Shown here: positions 44,286 to 53,160 of the stretch, in pieces
How the letters are laid out: each line of letters begins with the position of its first letter
How positions within the stretch are numbered: position 1 is the first letter of the stretch
Source of the DNA: an uncultured Acetatifactor sp.
GTDB lineage: Bacteria; Bacillota; Clostridia; Lachnospirales; Lachnospiraceae
DNA: 64,000 bases
Direction: 5' to 3'
Assembly: GCA_910589655.1 (NCBI GenBank)
Contig: CAJUTJ010000029.1
Coordinates: 1 to 64,000, forward strand
Made by a program: the position numbers and the translations under genes
Notes under the pieces: model-generated
The model's database searches: none
Seen by the model: only the letters and a program-made list of their open reading frames with translations
What the model was told of the DNA's origin: nothing

Positions 44286-46016
44286 CTAATGCACCTTATA
44301 TACATAGATCCGATAGTAACTGCCCTCCGTCTCCAAAGGATTCTCATTCAACAGAACAAGCCCTTGTTCCTCCCCATTGGCTATATATGCCGCTGACAGC
44401 AGATAATCTCCGCCCAGCTCTTTCAGCGCCGCAACATCCATGCGGTAATCCTGAAAGTAGAAGCCGCCCTTCTCTATGGTATAATAGCCGGGGCACTCCG
44501 AACTGAAGAGATAGCATCTGTTCCCCCAGCCGTCAAAATAGTCCCTCAAATATTCGTTTCGCTCCAGCTCCGGAGCCAGAACCTTCCGAAAGCTATGCTT
44601 ATAGTCTAACGGATAATTATTGGAATAACCGTCCAGACAATAAAAGCCGTGATACAACGCCGCCGCAGGATCTATCCCCAGACTCACCACTCTGTATTCT
44701 GACTGCTCCCGCCCTTCCGTCTCCCGCAGAAAGCTTTCCACTTGTTCCATAACGCCGATCCCGTAATAATCCCTATAGCTTAACAGACCGTAATCGGGAT
44801 TCCGGAGCTTCTGAATGTTTGACTTTACATCTCCCGCAAGCAAAATCTGCAGTCCGGCTCCGGCAAAGCCGCCGCCCATAATAAGTATCAGTAATAAAAC
44901 CGCCGGTTTTCTTCCCTGATGCAGCAAAAGCTCCATACAAATCATTGCCCCGCAGGCAAAGGCAAGATACCAGAATACGGGGGCAATCCATAACAGCCGG
45001 TCTGCCTGAAAAGCACGGAGCGCGTCCATGCGGCTTCTCACGGAAACACCCAAGCCACAATCCCACAGCGCCGCCAAAACGGAAAAAAACAGATTCCACA
45101 ACAGGCAGATTCCTACAATACACTGTAACCTGCGCACATGCTTCTCCCCAAGAGCGAACCCCGCCGCTGCTGCAATTAATGCCGCCGCCAACAGAAAAAA
45201 GTGATAGTCCTCACTATGCTGCCCCCCCTTTGTCAGATTTTGCCAAAGAGCCGGAAAAAACGAATCGGCCGACAGCACATACTCCGCCTTATGTGAAACC
45301 TGTGCACCTCCCAAGCCCAGTAATTCTCCCAGCAGGCGGCAGTTTTCCGCCATATAAATCCCCAGAAGCAGCAGCCACGCTCCAAGGAAGGAAAACACGC
45401 TCTCCCTTTGCTTCCAAAAGAGCCAAAGCAGCCAGAGTACGCCCATTCCCAGAAGCCCAAACCCTACCAGTACCAAGGAGGAGGTCAGGGCATACCATGC
45501 TATATATAAATAAGAAACCGCCATACGGCGTTTTCTTTTCAGTTGCAGCACACACCAGAACAATAAGGGAATCCCATACTGGGACAAACCGTACACGGGC
45601 AGAAAGGGCAGATAAGCAAACAGAACGGCCGTGGCTGCGGCAATCCCTCCATATACCCCTGCTTCCCTTGCCAGAAGATACATTCCAAGATATCCCGTCA
45701 AGCTTCCGATTAACTGCATGGACAATAAAGCGGCAAAATAATTTCCCGTGAGAAACAGCGCCACAAATCCCGGAGCCGGAAGCGTCAATGCCGTCTTAGA
45801 CATTCCTCCCATAAATTCCGGCAGGATATCTCCCCGAAACAAATATTTTGCCTGAAGAATATAAGCAATCATCTCACCGTCCAGCTGGTCATGATACGTA
45901 AACACGGCATCCTCGCCCAAAATCAGATAAGGAACCGCCATAACCGCCACAGCCGCCAGTCCCAGAAAGAACCACATCTTATGCAATTTTTCACAAGACC
46001 TACTCCGACCTGCCAC
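44286..46016 (-). CDS. Polytopic membrane protein, DUF6044/YfhO-like
   Basis: A 576-residue protein with about eleven hydrophobic segments and a C-terminal soluble domain of about 150 residues. The first external loop reads FTYHDQLDGEMIAYILQAK, with a conserved acidic pair as in GT-C enzymes, and LYHGFYCLDGYSNNYPLDYK stands out in the C-terminal part. This matches my recollection of the DUF6044 family (unverified). Translation probably starts at the GTG that ends a family A repeat, GGAGG being five bases upstream; the ATG four codons earlier is part of the Shine-Dalgarno region. A role in glycan modification is likely from context. Confidence 0.62.
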   Translation of the reverse strand: MAGRSRSCEKLHKMWFFLGLAAVAVMAVPYLILGEDAVFTYHDQLDGEMIAYILQAKYLFRGDILPEFMGGMSKTALTLPAPGFVALFLTGNYFAALLSMQLIGSLTGYLGMYLLAREAGVYGGIAAATAVLFAYLPFLPVYGLSQYGIPLLFWCVLQLKRKRRMAVSYLYIAWYALTSSLVLVGFGLLGMGVLWLLWLFWKQRESVFSFLGAWLLLLGIYMAENCRLLGELLGLGGAQVSHKAEYVLSADSFFPALWQNLTKGGQHSEDYHFFLLAAALIAAAAGFALGEKHVRRLQCIVGICLLWNLFFSVLAALWDCGLGVSVRSRMDALRAFQADRLLWIAPVFWYLAFACGAMICMELLLHQGRKPAVLLLILIMGGGFAGAGLQILLAGDVKSNIQKLRNPDYGLLSYRDYYGIGVMEQVESFLRETEGREQSEYRVVSLGIDPAAALYHGFYCLDGYSNNYPLDYKHSFRKVLAPELERNEYLRDYFDGWGNRCYLFSSECPGYYTIEKGGFYFQDYRMDVAALKELGGDYLLSAAYIANGEEQGLVLLNENPLETEGSYYRIYVYKVH

Positions 46017-46286
46017 ACTAACCTCCATGATTCCGCTTTGCGGAATCTCAAAGTTTCTCTGCGAAACAGCCCTTGCTGTGAGCAGTCAGAAACTCTTCTC
46101 ACACTAACCTCCATGCCGCAGCTTCGCTGCGACTCACAATCCCATGGAGCTAAAGCTCCGATGAGAAATGCCGTATTTCAGGCATTTCTCGGTGTGAGAC
46201 TTAGAGTTTCTCTGCGAAACAGCCTCTGCTGTGAGCAGTTAGAAACTCTTCTCACACTAACCTCCATGATTCCGCTTCGCGGAATC
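46017..46286 (-). repeat. Three family A hairpin/start cassettes in series
   Basis: Minus strand carries three hairpins (GATTCCGC/GCGGAATC, GTCGCAGC/GCTGCG and GATTCCGC/GCGGAATC again), each followed by CATGGAGGTTAGTGTG. Only the last of these start signals opens the real gene. Between the first two lies the long block that also occurs at positions 1-138. Confidence 0.9.
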
Positions 46287-47651
46287 TCAAATCTGTATGG
46301 AAAATCCCCGTATTGGGAGCATGGTCCAAGCCATCCACAGCTGTAAAACCACCACGGTATTTTTATAATCCATCATGCCGGCCCCTTGCATGGTATACCA
46401 TAAAACCATGAACCCCGTCGTCAGAACGCAGCATAACACAAATATCGCCCTTTTCTTTTTATCCGGCCTGCCGCTGTCAAATAGCCTTATCATCCGAAGC
46501 GCCGCTGCCAAAGGCAGCATCGTCACAAACCACCAGCTGCCGTAATCCATATACGCCTTGGATAATCCGGGAGTGTACTCCAAAAAGAAATCATAATTTC
46601 TGTTGCTGTAAGAGTCATACCCTCTGCCTTGCAGAAGCATCGGCAGTGCCGCGGGAGCTGCACTATATCCCAGCACATCCCATGCCATTTCCTTTAGAAT
46701 GGCATTTTTATGCCATACCCAAGCCGTCTTTATCATTGTCTTATAACATTCTTCCACTTGCTCTCCGGACAGGAGGCCATCCGCTGCGGCCCGTTCCATA
46801 ACCGGGAAAAATCTTTCTTCCATGGCGTCCGCATACAATGCAGACCCCAATATTTCCTCCCGGTCGATGTAGTCTTTGATTTCTTCATGCCAGCTTTCAA
46901 ACTCCAGAAACAAGCTTGTCCAAGCGGTTCTCTGAGTCAGCGCCATCAACGGCGTCCTATGAATTTTCCCATACAGTCCCTCCGTCCGGGTCAGGCTGTT
47001 CACCCCGGATATCATTCCCAGAAAGGCCGCCGCTATAAGCAAACCATAAATTCCCTTTTTCCTGTTCTCCCGGAGTCCGCGATGGCAGAACAAACCGAAC
47101 AATATCACAGGCAATGCTCCTAAATAAAGGTATTCCGGCAAGAGCAGCGCCAGCCCCAGCCAACAGAGACAAATTTCAGCCAGCATTTTCAATGTCCGCT
47201 TTTCCTCTTCCTTTATGGCTTCCCCCAGCAAGGACAACTCCACCAGCAAAAGGGACGCCGCAAAGGAACATGGCAGTACTGCCAGATGGCACTGCATAAC
47301 CATAGGAATCGTTAAAACCGCAAAGCATCCCCCAATCAGAAATCTCTTATTTTCCCGCAAAAAAATGCCCAGAAACCGATGCGCAGCAGCATAGGCGGCA
47401 ATAAGCTGTATCCCATAAACCACAATATGATTTCCTCCCGCAATCCGCAGAAAAGCCGGATACAATATCCCCGTATATTCGTCACAGCGCAAGATTCTAC
47501 TGACCTGCATATAAAAAAGACTGTCCCCGTACTGTGGAAAATTAGAGAAATTGCAACACATCCAGACAATCCCCATGACTGTCTGGATGCTTACGCCTAT
47601 GATAAGGAGCCCCTTTATTATGGCAGAAATATGCCCCATAACTTTTTGCAT
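46287..47651 (-). CDS. Polytopic membrane protein, unknown function
   Basis: A 454-residue protein with roughly ten hydrophobic segments. The loop after the first helix contains FPQYGDSLFYMQVSRILRCDEYTGILYPAF, shortened here: key points are GDS and the DEY acidic residues, again GT-C-like. A long soluble insertion (about 250-330) follows the sixth helix. No catalytic motif was recognised. The ATG of MQKVMGH has AGGAAGG five bases upstream and is preferred over a start eleven codons earlier. It is one of several adjacent polytopic proteins likely to act on polyprenyl-linked sugars. Confidence 0.6.
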   Translation of the reverse strand: MQKVMGHISAIIKGLLIIGVSIQTVMGIVWMCCNFSNFPQYGDSLFYMQVSRILRCDEYTGILYPAFLRIAGGNHIVVYGIQLIAAYAAAHRFLGIFLRENKRFLIGGCFAVLTIPMVMQCHLAVLPCSFAASLLLVELSLLGEAIKEEEKRTLKMLAEICLCWLGLALLLPEYLYLGALPVILFGLFCHRGLRENRKKGIYGLLIAAAFLGMISGVNSLTRTEGLYGKIHRTPLMALTQRTAWTSLFLEFESWHEEIKDYIDREEILGSALYADAMEERFFPVMERAAADGLLSGEQVEECYKTMIKTAWVWHKNAILKEMAWDVLGYSAAPAALPMLLQGRGYDSYSNRNYDFFLEYTPGLSKAYMDYGSWWFVTMLPLAAALRMIRLFDSGRPDKKKRAIFVLCCVLTTGFMVLWYTMQGAGMMDYKNTVVVLQLWMAWTMLPIRGFSIQI

Positions 47652-47732
47652 ATCGACCTTCCTTTTAGTCAGTGTTCCAGCCAATTCCTGACCGGATAGA
47701 GTCGCCTCCCTTAAATCTTTTGCCGATGAAAA

Positions 47733-48866
47733 TTATTTTGTATAGAACTTCTTTACCACTTCACAAATTTCATCCACCTGCCCTAACGTCAAACCGTAAT
47801 ACATAGGCAGACGTGCCAAACGTTCACTCTCTCTGGTGGTATATTTGTCTTCCCCGTGGAACCGCCCGAACTTCTGTCCCGCAGGAGCCGTATGCAAAGG
47901 AATGTAATGGAATACCGACAGTATCTCGTTCTGCTTCATGTGATTGATAAAGGCAGTTCTCTCTTCAAGATCCTTTGCCTTTACATAAAACATATGCGCA
48001 TTGTGCACACATCCCTCCGGCACAGCAGGAAGCTCGATTTTTCCCGCTTCCGCAAGGGGTGCGAGATTCTCGTAATACCGGTTCCAAAGAGACAGCCTTG
48101 CGTCATTGATCTGATCCGCAATTTCCAGCTGGGCATAGAGGTACGCCGCATTCATATCGCTTGGCAGATAAGAAGAACCATAATTAATCCATGTATACTT
48201 GTCAATCTGACCGCGGTAATATTTACTCCGGTTTGTACCTTTTTCACGGATAATTTCCGCCTCTTCCACATCCTTCTCGTTCCGGATCAACAGCGCGCCG
48301 CCCTCGCCCATACTGTAGTTTTTGGTCTCATGGAAGCTGAAACAGCCGAAATTTCCGAAAGTCCCCAGAGCCTTCCCCTTATAAGAGGCCATGATCCCTT
48401 GTGCCGCATCTTCAATCACCGTCAGCTTATGCCTCTCCGCAATCCTCATGATCGTATCCATCTCACAGGCCACGCCCGCATAGTGAACCGGTACTATGGC
48501 TCGTGTTCTCTCCGTGACAGCCTCCTCAATCAGCTTCTCGTCTATATTCATGGTATCCGGCCTGATATCCACAAACACAGGCACGGCACCCCGGAGCACG
48601 AAGGCATCCGCAGTGGAAACAAAAGTGTATGCAGGCATAATAACCTCATCTCCGGGTCCCACATCCGTCAGCAATGCAGCAAGCTCCGTAGCATGAGTGC
48701 AAGAAGTGGTAAGAAGACATTTGGCAGTTCCCGTCCTCTCCTCAATCCATTGGCTGCACTTTTTCGTATATGCGCCATCACCGCATATCTTTTGATTTTC
48801 CACACATTCCTTAATATAATCCATGGCTTTTTCCGCATAAGGCGGCACATTAAAATTTATCTTCAT
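47733..48866 (-). CDS. rffA: dTDP-4-amino-4,6-dideoxygalactose transaminase (RffA/WecE type)
   Basis: A 377-residue PLP aminotransferase of the DegT/DnrJ/EryC1 family. It shows the RffA pattern: TTSCTHATELAALL, MPAYTFVSTADAFVLRG, VIEDAAQGIMASYKGKALG and the PLP lysine 182 in FHETKNYSMGEGG. It would convert dTDP-4-keto-6-deoxyglucose, the RfbB product, to dTDP-Fuc4N using glutamate. The start is the ATG directly after the last of the tandem family A repeats, GGGAG lying five bases upstream; four in-frame codons before it belong to the repeat. Confidence 0.9.
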   Translation of the reverse strand: MKINFNVPPYAEKAMDYIKECVENQKICGDGAYTKKCSQWIEERTGTAKCLLTTSCTHATELAALLTDVGPGDEVIMPAYTFVSTADAFVLRGAVPVFVDIRPDTMNIDEKLIEEAVTERTRAIVPVHYAGVACEMDTIMRIAERHKLTVIEDAAQGIMASYKGKALGTFGNFGCFSFHETKNYSMGEGGALLIRNEKDVEEAEIIREKGTNRSKYYRGQIDKYTWINYGSSYLPSDMNAAYLYAQLEIADQINDARLSLWNRYYENLAPLAEAGKIELPAVPEGCVHNAHMFYVKAKDLEERTAFINHMKQNEILSVFHYIPLHTAPAGQKFGRFHGEDKYTTRESERLARLPMYYGLTLGQVDEICEVVKKFYTK

Positions 48867-49090
48867 ACTAACTCCCATATGCCCGCTTTAGCGGGCGCTC
48901 AAATCAAGATTGTGAAATGCTCTTTTTCGCATTAACTCCCATATGCCCGCTTCGGCGGGCGCTCAAATCAAGATTGTGAAATGCTCTTTTCACATTAACT
49001 CCCATATGCCCGCTTCGGCGGGCGCTCAAATCAAGATTGTGAAATGCTCTTTTCACATTAAACTCCATGATTCCGCTCTGCGGAATCTCA
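48867..49090 (-). repeat. Tandem family A repeats upstream of rffA
   Basis: Three copies with a 63-64 base period plus a related fourth hairpin (GATTCCGC/GCGGAATC). Each copy holds GCATTTCACAATC, TTGATTTGAG, a GCCCGC/GCGGGC hairpin and ATATGGGAGTTA(A)TG. Two copies stay in one open frame encoding HNLDLSARRSGHMGVN, but the third shifts the frame. Confidence 0.95.
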
Positions 49091-49177
49091 AATCCGGATG
49101 GAAAACGTCGTGTTTTAGGCATTTCTATTTCTGACTGATCTGCAGAATCTTAACTCCTGATAGGAAATACCGTTTTA

Positions 49178-50152
49178 TCAATTTATTTCCTTTTTCCACA
49201 TTCCTGTCACCGAGCCTTGCACGGTATCCGTTACTCTGCGGATTATATATTTAGGCCGGCCTTTCACTTCCTCATAAATTCTGGCAATATAATGCCCTAT
49301 AATTCCCAGACTCAGCATCAGGAAGCCGCCTATAATCAGAATCAAAAGGATCACCGTGGTAAACCCTTCCACCGCCGTCCCCATCAGGAATTTCACAAGA
49401 GTCTGAACGGCCAGTCCCACACTGAACAAAATGGACACCAGCCCCATAACCGTCACCAGCTGCAGCGGCAGCGTGCTGAAAGAAGTTGCATTGGAAACGG
49501 CATATTTCATCAGGCTCCAGAATGACCACTTGCTCTCGCCATACTGTCTCTCCTGTACCTCATACTCCACCGTCTCCGTCCGAAATCCCACCCAGAAGGT
49601 CAGCGCCCGGAAAAAGGTATTGCGCTCCGGCAGCGTCAACAGTACATCCACTACTTTTCGATCCAGCAGTTTATAGTCGGAGGAGGCATTCATATCCACC
49701 TTAATCAGCTTGCTCATAATCTTATAAAAAAGACCGGCTGACAGCTTGTGGGGCAGGCTTTCCTTTCCGCGGCTGATTTTAATTCCTTCCACCACTTCTA
49801 CACCTTCCTTCCACAGCTCCCACATTCGGGGAATCACCTCGGGAGGGTGCTGCAGGTCGCAGTCCATCACAATCACAGCATCTCCCGCTGTCAGCTCCAA
49901 CCCCGCAAAAATACCGGCTTCCTTCCCGAAATTACGGCTGAACTCGGCTCCCTTTATCCTTGGATTCTCCTCTGCCGCTTTTATAATCTCGTCAAAAGTT
50001 CCGTCCTTCGAGCCGTCACTGATAAATACCAATTCATAATCGATCCCTTTTTCTTCCAGAAGACCGGACAATACTTTCGCTGTATTTGCAATATTTTGTT
50101 TTTCGTTATAGGCCGGCAGTACGATGGACAACATTGCCATTTTTTTCTTCAT
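49178..50152 (-). CDS. gtrB: Polyprenyl-phosphate glucosyltransferase (GtrB-like GT2)
   Basis: A 324-residue enzyme that moves a sugar, usually glucose, from a nucleotide donor to undecaprenyl phosphate for use by GT-C enzymes outside. The N-terminal GT-A domain has SIVLPAYNEKQNI, the DGSKDGT motif, VIVMDCDLQHPPEVIP with the metal-binding acids, ERNTFFRALTFWVGF and QERQYGESKWSFWSL; two C-terminal helices (about 230-255 and 265-290) complete the DPM1/GtrB form. It lies next to a GtrII-like gene. The ATG follows directly on a family C repeat, which supplies GGAACTGGAAT as leader. Confidence 0.92.
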   Translation of the reverse strand: MKKKMAMLSIVLPAYNEKQNIANTAKVLSGLLEEKGIDYELVFISDGSKDGTFDEIIKAAEENPRIKGAEFSRNFGKEAGIFAGLELTAGDAVIVMDCDLQHPPEVIPRMWELWKEGVEVVEGIKISRGKESLPHKLSAGLFYKIMSKLIKVDMNASSDYKLLDRKVVDVLLTLPERNTFFRALTFWVGFRTETVEYEVQERQYGESKWSFWSLMKYAVSNATSFSTLPLQLVTVMGLVSILFSVGLAVQTLVKFLMGTAVEGFTTVILLILIIGGFLMLSLGIIGHYIARIYEEVKGRPKYIIRRVTDTVQGSVTGMWKKEIN

Positions 50153-50399
50153 ATTCCAGTTCCGTCCCTTCTCTCCCGCGCCTCTTTCTTGGGAAGGAAT
50201 CTTCAGCCGCTCACGCGTCTGAAATTCCTTCCGGCGCTTCCGTTTCAGGACTGTTCCAGTTCCGTCCCTTCTCTCCCGCGCCTCTTTCTTGGGAAGGAAT
50301 CTTCAGCCGCTTATGCGTCTGAAATTCCTTCCGGCGCTTCCGTTTCGGGACTGTTCCAGTTCCGTCCCTTCTCTCCCGCGCCCACTCTCCCCTTTTGTA
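50153..50399 (-). repeat. Family C repeats upstream of gtrB
   Basis: Two full copies and one partial copy with an exact 100-base period (50154, 50254, 50354). Each has a GGAAGGAAT/ATTCCTTCC inverted repeat and, on the minus strand, ends GGGACGGAACTG(GAATATG). Confidence 0.95.
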
Positions 50400-52034
50400 T
50401 TATTGGCTGAGGTTTTCTGTTTTTATATACATTACACCGTCTATAATGCGGATGGAATTTTCACCCGGAAAACTGTCCATGGCTTTATATTCCTCCGAAT
50501 AATATACCTCTGCCATAGCCTCCGCAGGCTGTATGTTGAGGCTAGCCCCCAAATAATGCCTGATAAATTCCCGGTAGTTATCACCTGTGTAAAGCAGGCT
50601 GTCTCCGTTTAAACCGATCATATTGGATGTCACCTTCAAAGAAATATCCGTATCGGGATACTGCACATCGCTGACCCAGCCGATCATAGCAATCGGAATG
50701 CCGGGATAGTATCCTTCCGTCTGTTCGATTCGGTCAAGCAAGCGTATACAGTAGGCATAGGTCTTCTCATAACGCTTCTGCAGATTAGAATAGGCAATAT
50801 TATCCACCACCGCATAGTGGAACACCAACACAAAAGCCGCCGCCAACGCCGCCCACTCTGCCCACATAATAACCTTTGCCTTTCCGCGATCTCTTCCCAC
50901 AAACGCCACCATGCCGATAAGGAACAGCACCCACTGATATCTCATCAGCAAATGATAGTTCACATGGGGAGAAATCAGCAAAATCACATTGGTAAGCATG
51001 GGAAAAAATGCCACTGCAAGTATTATTATAGCGAAAAAGAAGGGATTTTTCCACCTTTTTCTGCTCCCCATGCAATAAAAACCCGTTCCCAGAGCCGCCA
51101 GAAGCAGAACCACACAAGCAACAGCCGAAAACATATCCTGAAAAACAATATTACCTTTCAACGAAAAAGCAAAGAAGTCATAATACATACCTTTAATAAC
51201 AGAAAACAAATCACTTCCCGCCGCGCCGGAAGCCATATCATTAATTCCCTGATAGGAAGCAAGCTCTTTGCCCTGTATTTTTAACAGCACTTGAAGAATG
51301 CCATAGTAAAGAGCTACACCGATTACTCCCATGTATAAGTAATGCAAGGATTTTTTCAACTTTCCGAACATGCCGCCACCGGCGGCACAAGCAGTCAATG
51401 AAGAATGCGTGTTTTTCACACTCCCTCCCTCTCTCTGGCCGGAACCGGTCGAAGCTCCCTCCGGGCTGGCCGCCAGCATCAAAAGGGCATACACGGAAAG
51501 TATCATGGCAAAGGGAAGGTAGGCCTGATATGTCCCCATGCTGAAAGCCAGACAGATTCCTCCGGGCAGAAAACCCTTGGGATACTTCTTTGTGAACAAT
51601 ACCGCCAACACTGCCAGCAGCAGCGCCAACATATATCCGTCCATGGTAAAGACATACGCAAAGGTTGATGCAAGGGCCGGAAAGGAAACCAATAGTCCGC
51701 CCGTCAGCACCACTGCCCATGTCCTGCGTATTTCCAGCAATTCCGTCAAAGCCGCAGCCGCCAGCGAGAGAAAAAGCAGCCCCAGCACGCCAATCAGCCA
51801 GGGAATCGTGTAAAAGGAAGAAAAACCGCAGGCCGCCATTAAAAACCATCTGCCGGAGGTAATCATATTTTGGTCAAAATACATACTGTCAAGCCCGTCA
51901 TGATTAGGGATATCCGACAGCAACACCGGCATATGTATCATCATACCGATTAGGAAGGCAGAAAAAAAGGCTATTTTCCATTCCTTCTTTATGATGTCCC
52001 GATTCCATTTTCCAAATAATTCTTCCGGTGCCAT
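50400..52034 (-). CDS. GtrII-like membrane glucosyltransferase
   Basis: A 544-residue polytopic protein resembling the GtrII family, which transfers glucose from the polyprenyl-phosphate donor made by GtrB to a surface polymer. The hallmark external loop after the first helix reads IPNHDGLDSMYFDQN, followed by MITSGRWFLM. About eleven helices follow and an external C-terminal domain. GGAGG lies five bases before the ATG of MAPEELFG. Near residues 200-230 the loop is extended by sequence from a family B repeat (SLTACAAGGGMFGKL), read in frame. No gtrA flippase gene is visible nearby. Confidence 0.82.
   Translation of the reverse strand: MAPEELFGKWNRDIIKKEWKIAFFSAFLIGMMIHMPVLLSDIPNHDGLDSMYFDQNMITSGRWFLMAACGFSSFYTIPWLIGVLGLLFLSLAAAALTELLEIRRTWAVVLTGGLLVSFPALASTFAYVFTMDGYMLALLLAVLAVLFTKKYPKGFLPGGICLAFSMGTYQAYLPFAMILSVYALLMLAASPEGASTGSGQREGGSVKNTHSSLTACAAGGGMFGKLKKSLHYLYMGVIGVALYYGILQVLLKIQGKELASYQGINDMASGAAGSDLFSVIKGMYYDFFAFSLKGNIVFQDMFSAVACVVLLLAALGTGFYCMGSRKRWKNPFFFAIIILAVAFFPMLTNVILLISPHVNYHLLMRYQWVLFLIGMVAFVGRDRGKAKVIMWAEWAALAAAFVLVFHYAVVDNIAYSNLQKRYEKTYAYCIRLLDRIEQTEGYYPGIPIAMIGWVSDVQYPDTDISLKVTSNMIGLNGDSLLYTGDNYREFIRHYLGASLNIQPAEAMAEVYYSEEYKAMDSFPGENSIRIIDGVMYIKTENLSQ
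51345..51405 (-). repeat. Family B repeat inside the gtrII coding region
   Basis: GCCGCC/GGCGGC palindrome with GGAAAGTTGAAAAAAT after it, matching the elements before the Nudix gene and aepX. It keeps the frame and encodes part of a loop between membrane helices. Confidence 0.8.
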
Positions 52035-52105
52035 ATCTTCCTCCGTTTCCGTATCCATAACCTCTCGTAATCTCCGATTGTCTTTTCTTGGCTCATGCCC
52101 CGATA

Positions 52106-52957
52106 CTACTTCCGGACATTTCCTAAGTATGCGGCAATGGTTTCCGCCAGCAACTGTCTTCCTGCCTCATTAGGATGTAAGCCGTCTCTGGTGTAAATCT
52201 GCCAATCCTCCCAAACCTCGTGGGGATACAGATCATGATATAAATCCAAGACTTCCACTTCCATCTCTTCCGCTATCTCCAATTCCTTATTCACATAGTC
52301 CTCCAGTATACCGCCGCCCTCATCCTTTTCTTCACAGGTCATGCCGGAAAATTCATACCAGCTGTATGTGGAAGTCAATAATATTATCCGGAGATTTGGA
52401 TACGCTTTACGCAAATCCTTCAACCCGCTTCGCAGCGCCCCTCCAAAAGTATATTCATCATAAGGATCTTCCGGATTGTCAAGAGAAACTCCCGCATGGT
52501 AATCATTGATACCATACTGAACCAACAGAATCTCCACATGGGAAAAATCAATCGCCTCCAAAGTATCTATAACTTCCGGAAAATACTCCGTAGCGCTCTC
52601 CTTGATATAGGCAGTCTGCTGCAGCCCGAAATCATCCAATGATATGGCTTGGGAAATGGCGGCAAAGGCAAGACTGTCCTTAGTATATGACATCCTTCCC
52701 GTGGCATCAATGCGGCTGAGACAGGTCCCTCCCATGGCTCCGTTAAAAACTTCCTGCCCGGTGAGCAGAGAAAGCTTCTCACTGACGGCAGAGTCGTCAC
52801 GAACCTGACCGAAAATACTGTCACCCAGAACCACGATCTGTGGAGAACAGCTCTTTTCACTCTCTCTGACAGGAAAAGTCAGAAGCCACAGCACACAAAA
52901 CAGCACTGCGGAAATAATTCCATATATCATTATTTTTGCCGGTATTCCTCTCTTCAA
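52106..52957 (-). CDS. Membrane-anchored SGNH/GDSL hydrolase
   Basis: A 283-residue protein with a short positive N-terminus, a membrane helix (about 9-29) and an external SGNH domain with a full active site: VVLGDSIFGQV (Ser47), the GAMGGTC glycine block, VQYGINDYHAG and DGLHPN near the C-terminus. Such enzymes add or remove acyl groups, typically acetyl, on surface glycans. The open frame runs 77 codons further upstream through 48-base repeats into pseG, but AAGGAG five bases before a TTG (MKRGIPAK) gives a sensible start just before the helix. The paralogue at 39 kb lacks the serine. Confidence 0.8.
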   Translation of the reverse strand: MKRGIPAKIMIYGIISAVLFCVLWLLTFPVRESEKSCSPQIVVLGDSIFGQVRDDSAVSEKLSLLTGQEVFNGAMGGTCLSRIDATGRMSYTKDSLAFAAISQAISLDDFGLQQTAYIKESATEYFPEVIDTLEAIDFSHVEILLVQYGINDYHAGVSLDNPEDPYDEYTFGGALRSGLKDLRKAYPNLRIILLTSTYSWYEFSGMTCEEKDEGGGILEDYVNKELEIAEEMEVEVLDLYHDLYPHEVWEDWQIYTRDGLHPNEAGRQLLAETIAAYLGNVRK

Positions 52958-52977
52958 ACGCTTCTCCTTCTTCTGTG

Positions 52978-53160
52978 AGCCAACACTTCCGCCAGTCTCT
53001 CCGCTCCCTATTCCTTTTATCCTGCACTCAATACTTCCGCCGACTTCTCCTCTCCCTATTCCCCTCATCCTGCACTCAATACTTCCGCCGACTTCTCCGC
53101 TCCCTATTCCCCTTATCTTACACCCAACACTTCCGCCAGTCTCTCCGCTCCCAAGCCGTC
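52978..53160 (-). repeat. 48-base tandem repeats derived from the pseG 3-prime end
   Basis: About four units of 48 bases, for example GGAGAAGTCGGCGGAAGTAT with the rest. The first unit is the end of the pseG coding sequence itself, so the array arose by tandem duplication of that end. Being a multiple of three, it leaves an open frame encoding 16-residue units (GEVGGSIECRMRGIGR). Confidence 0.88.

Noticed and set aside
48904..49122. A 72-codon frame encoding repeated HNLDLSARRSGHMGVN peptides
   Set aside because: It arises from tandem leader repeats and ends after a frame shift in the last copy; treated as repeat DNA, though translation of short leader peptides remains possible.
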